From Flavobacteriia bacterium (GTDB lineage: Bacteria > Bacteroidota > Bacteroidia > Flavobacteriales > Flavobacteriaceae): a DNA stretch of 6,030 nt. A model generated the notes under the pieces. The model saw only the letters and a program-made list of their open reading frames with translations. It ran no database searches and was not told the DNA's origin. The DNA is taken from the NCBI GenBank assembly GCA_011330545.1, contig DRQI01000099.1, positions 1 to 6,030 on the forward strand, given 5' to 3'. The translations under genes and the position numbers were made by a program. Positions 4,367-6,030 of the stretch are shown piece by piece (the first letter of the stretch is position 1; each line of letters begins with the position of its first letter).

Positions 4367-5614
4367 ATGTTAGCTTCCACAACTTTTTCTATCCTTTTTT
4401 GGATAAACACTTCCAGAGTAAAAAACAACAAAGCAAAATTGTATGTGCGTATAACGGTTAATCAAAAACGAGCCAATATCAGCTTACAACATGCTATTGA
4501 AATTGATTCTTGGGATAATAACAAATCGCAAGTAAAAGGCAACAGCCTCAATGCTAAATTCATCAATAATTATTTAGAACATGTTCGGTTAAAACTTTTT
4601 CAATGTTATCAAGAATTAAAATTGGAAAATAAGATGATAACAGCACAAGCTATAAAAGCAAGGTATTTTGGCAACGACCAAAGGCATTATACCATGCAGG
4701 ATATTATCGATTATCACAATAATAAAATGGCTCATAAGCTTCACAGAGATACGATGCGGCACTATAAAACAACTCAAAAATATATCAAACTGTATATCGA
4801 AAAGGAATATAGAAGAACAGATATATTCCTTCAAAATTTAAACTACAGTTTTGTCATTGGTTTTGAAAATTTTTTACGCACTTATACCCCTAGAGACCAT
4901 CAGAGAAAAGTTGGAAATAATACCATTATGAAACACATCCAACGCTTGCGAAAAATGGTCACCTTAGCTTTTCATTTGGAATGGATTGATAAAGACCCTT
5001 TTGTTAAATTTAAACCAACACTGGTTAAAACAGAAAGGGAATTTCTAACCAAGAATGAATTAGAACGTATAGAAAATTTAAAAATATCTATTAATCGTTT
5101 GAGAATTGTAAGAGACCTTTTTGTTTTTAGTTGTTACACGGGAATTGCCTATATAGATATTATGCAACTCACTGAGGATAATGTTATCATGGGTATTGAT
5201 AAAAGTAATTGGATAATCACTAAGAGGCAAAAAACCGGGAACCCTGTAAAAGTACCTTTATTGCCTAAGGCGGAAAGTTTGATAAAACAATATAAAAACC
5301 ATCCAAAAACAGCAGAAAAAAGAACCCTATTCCCGAACCTTTCCAATCAAAAGTTAAATAGTTACCTTAAGGAAATTGCAGATCTATGCCACATAACAAA
5401 AAATCTAACCTTTCACATGGCAAGGCATACTTTTGCCACTACGGTAACTCTTAGTAACGGTGTACCTATTGAGACCGTATCAAAATTATTGGGACATACA
5501 AAAATCGCTACTACTCAAATCTATGCTAAAGTTATTGAGAGAAAAGTATCTGATGATATGACGAATTTAAAATTGAAATTAGAAAGGCAAAGGAAAAATC
5601 TCCAATGCTTATGA
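4367..5614 (+). CDS. Tyrosine recombinase/integrase of a Bacteroidetes integrative element
   Basis: This 415-residue site-specific recombinase should insert and excise the element at tRNA-Arg. It has the usual three-part Bacteroidetes layout: an N-terminal arm-binding domain (about 7-95), a SAM-like core-binding domain (about 108-210) and a C-terminal catalytic domain (about 225-400). Visible catalytic residues are K289 (KTGNPVKVPL), H350 and R353 (HMAR), H377 (LLGH) and nucleophile Y386 (QIYAKV). The first arginine of the classical set is missing: the TG-x-R motif reads TGIA, with Ala261. IntDOT of CTnDOT also lacks it, so this is not evidence of a dead enzyme; R249, 12 residues earlier, is a possible substitute. 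The length is normal for the family and the frame is intact. The start at ATG 4367 leaves a complete N-terminal domain. The gene has its own promoter and terminator. Confidence 0.93.
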   Translation: MLASTTFSILFWINTSRVKNNKAKLYVRITVNQKRANISLQHAIEIDSWDNNKSQVKGNSLNAKFINNYLEHVRLKLFQCYQELKLENKMITAQAIKARYFGNDQRHYTMQDIIDYHNNKMAHKLHRDTMRHYKTTQKYIKLYIEKEYRRTDIFLQNLNYSFVIGFENFLRTYTPRDHQRKVGNNTIMKHIQRLRKMVTLAFHLEWIDKDPFVKFKPTLVKTEREFLTKNELERIENLKISINRLRIVRDLFVFSCYTGIAYIDIMQLTEDNVIMGIDKSNWIITKRQKTGNPVKVPLLPKAESLIKQYKNHPKTAEKRTLFPNLSNQKLNSYLKEIADLCHITKNLTFHMARHTFATTVTLSNGVPIETVSKLLGHTKIATTQIYAKVIERKVSDDMTNLKLKLERQRKNLQCL

Positions 5615-5686
5615 CCTAAAAATAATCAATTTTAAAATGATAAATACTCATTGATAGGCATCAATTACTAATTGAAAAAATCTATT

Positions 5687-5719
5687 GCCTCAATTTAACT
5701 TGAATTGAGGCTTTTATAT
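5687..5719 (+). terminator. Rho-independent terminator of the integrase gene
   Basis: GCCTCAATT (5687-5695) and AATTGAGGC (5703-5711) form a perfect 9-bp stem with a 7-nt loop, followed by TTTTATAT. An A-tract before the stem (5675-5680) could allow some activity on the other strand. It separates the integrase from the RteC-like gene. Confidence 0.85.
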
Positions 5720-5783
5720 TTCTAATTTTATTTAGTCCAAGATTAGGCACATTTTTTTAACTCTTTTCAGTTTAGCTGTTAAA

Positions 5784-5791
5784 TAGATTTG
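5784..5791 (+). promoter_or_regulatory. -7 element of the RteC-like gene promoter
   Basis: TAGATTTG matches TAnnTTTG exactly, 38 bp before the ATG at 5830. The -33 region has only T-rich sequence (TTTT at 5764-5767) and no good TTG, which would suit a weak or activator-dependent promoter. Confidence 0.5.
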
Positions 5792-5829
5792 TTAAAAATG
5801 TGAACAACCCCTCAAAACAACCTAACTAA

Positions 5830-6030
5830 ATGAAATTTGAACTATTATTACAACAACTGCACGATGAATTAAAAGAAATTAAAAATCATCACACTGACAT
5901 TATCAACCAAGCAAATCATACCATAGTTGCTTGCCGTAAGACCCTTTCAAAAATGAGCCAAGTAATTTTTACTACTTGTTTTCTCAATGAACAAGAAGAG
6001 ATACATTTTTTTAAAAAAGTAAAATCACAA
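5830..6030 (+). CDS. RteC-like regulatory protein (3' partial)
   Basis: The frame opens at ATG 5830 and runs unbroken to the window edge, giving the first 67 residues. The start is a charged helix (MKFELLLQQLHDELKEIKNH). A region rich in small and polar residues follows, then FLNEQEEIHFFKKVKSQ at 51-67. This matches the N-terminal pattern of RteC-type proteins, where a Phe-x(5)-EEI-x-FFK-x-hK motif is characteristic. RteC of the Bacteroides element CTnDOT activates the excision operon, linking regulation to mobilisation. Its place directly after the integrase, with its own promoter and behind a terminator, fits an integrative element's regulatory gene. The assignment rests on a short N-terminal piece; the DNA-binding C-terminal part is outside the window. 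Confidence 0.72.
   Translation, partial: MKFELLLQQLHDELKEIKNHHTDIINQANHTIVACRKTLSKMSQVIFTTCFLNEQEEIHFFKKVKSQ

Overview
The window looks like a low-GC Bacteroidetes chromosome, most likely class Flavobacteriia. The evidence is AT-rich intergenic DNA, several promoters fitting the Bacteroidetes TTG/TTTG ... TAnnTTTG pattern, weak A-rich ribosome-binding regions instead of Shine-Dalgarno boxes, and gene types typical of the group (M56 peptidase with extra periplasmic domains, DUF2007 protein, Bacteroidetes-type tyrosine integrase, RteC-like regulator). All genes recognised here are on the + strand.

Region 1 (1-1574) holds the 3' part of a BlaR1-like M56 membrane metallopeptidase whose start lies before the window. 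Its extracytoplasmic tail carries a LysM domain and a C-terminal motif resembling a TonB-receptor plug. A hairpin terminator follows. Region 2 (1575-2113) has no convincing protein gene. It contains a 16-codon Ile/Leu-rich micro-ORF and, directly after it, an 81-nt sequence that by hand folds into a compact three-way junction with single-nucleotide linkers. This is a candidate structured RNA or 5' leader upstream of the next gene.

Region 3 (2114-3967) is ordinary chromosome: an SPFH/Band 7 membrane protein with a strong terminator, a 50-residue basic protein starting at GTG, and a DUF2007 protein. The last two have recognisable promoters; one -33 box sits inside the preceding terminator and the other inside the preceding gene's 3' end.

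Region 4 (4032-6030) looks like one end of an integrative, possibly conjugative, element inserted at a tRNA-Arg(ACG) gene. The order is tRNA, hairpin terminator, a cluster of CGGTCAACA repeats ending in an 18-bp palindrome, the integrase promoter (its -33 box lies in that palindrome), the tyrosine integrase, a terminator, and the start of an RteC-like gene cut by the window edge. In CTnDOT-type elements the integrase performs insertion and excision, and RteC activates the excision genes, so this pair suggests an integration/regulation module. The other end of the element, its cargo and any transfer genes lie outside the window.
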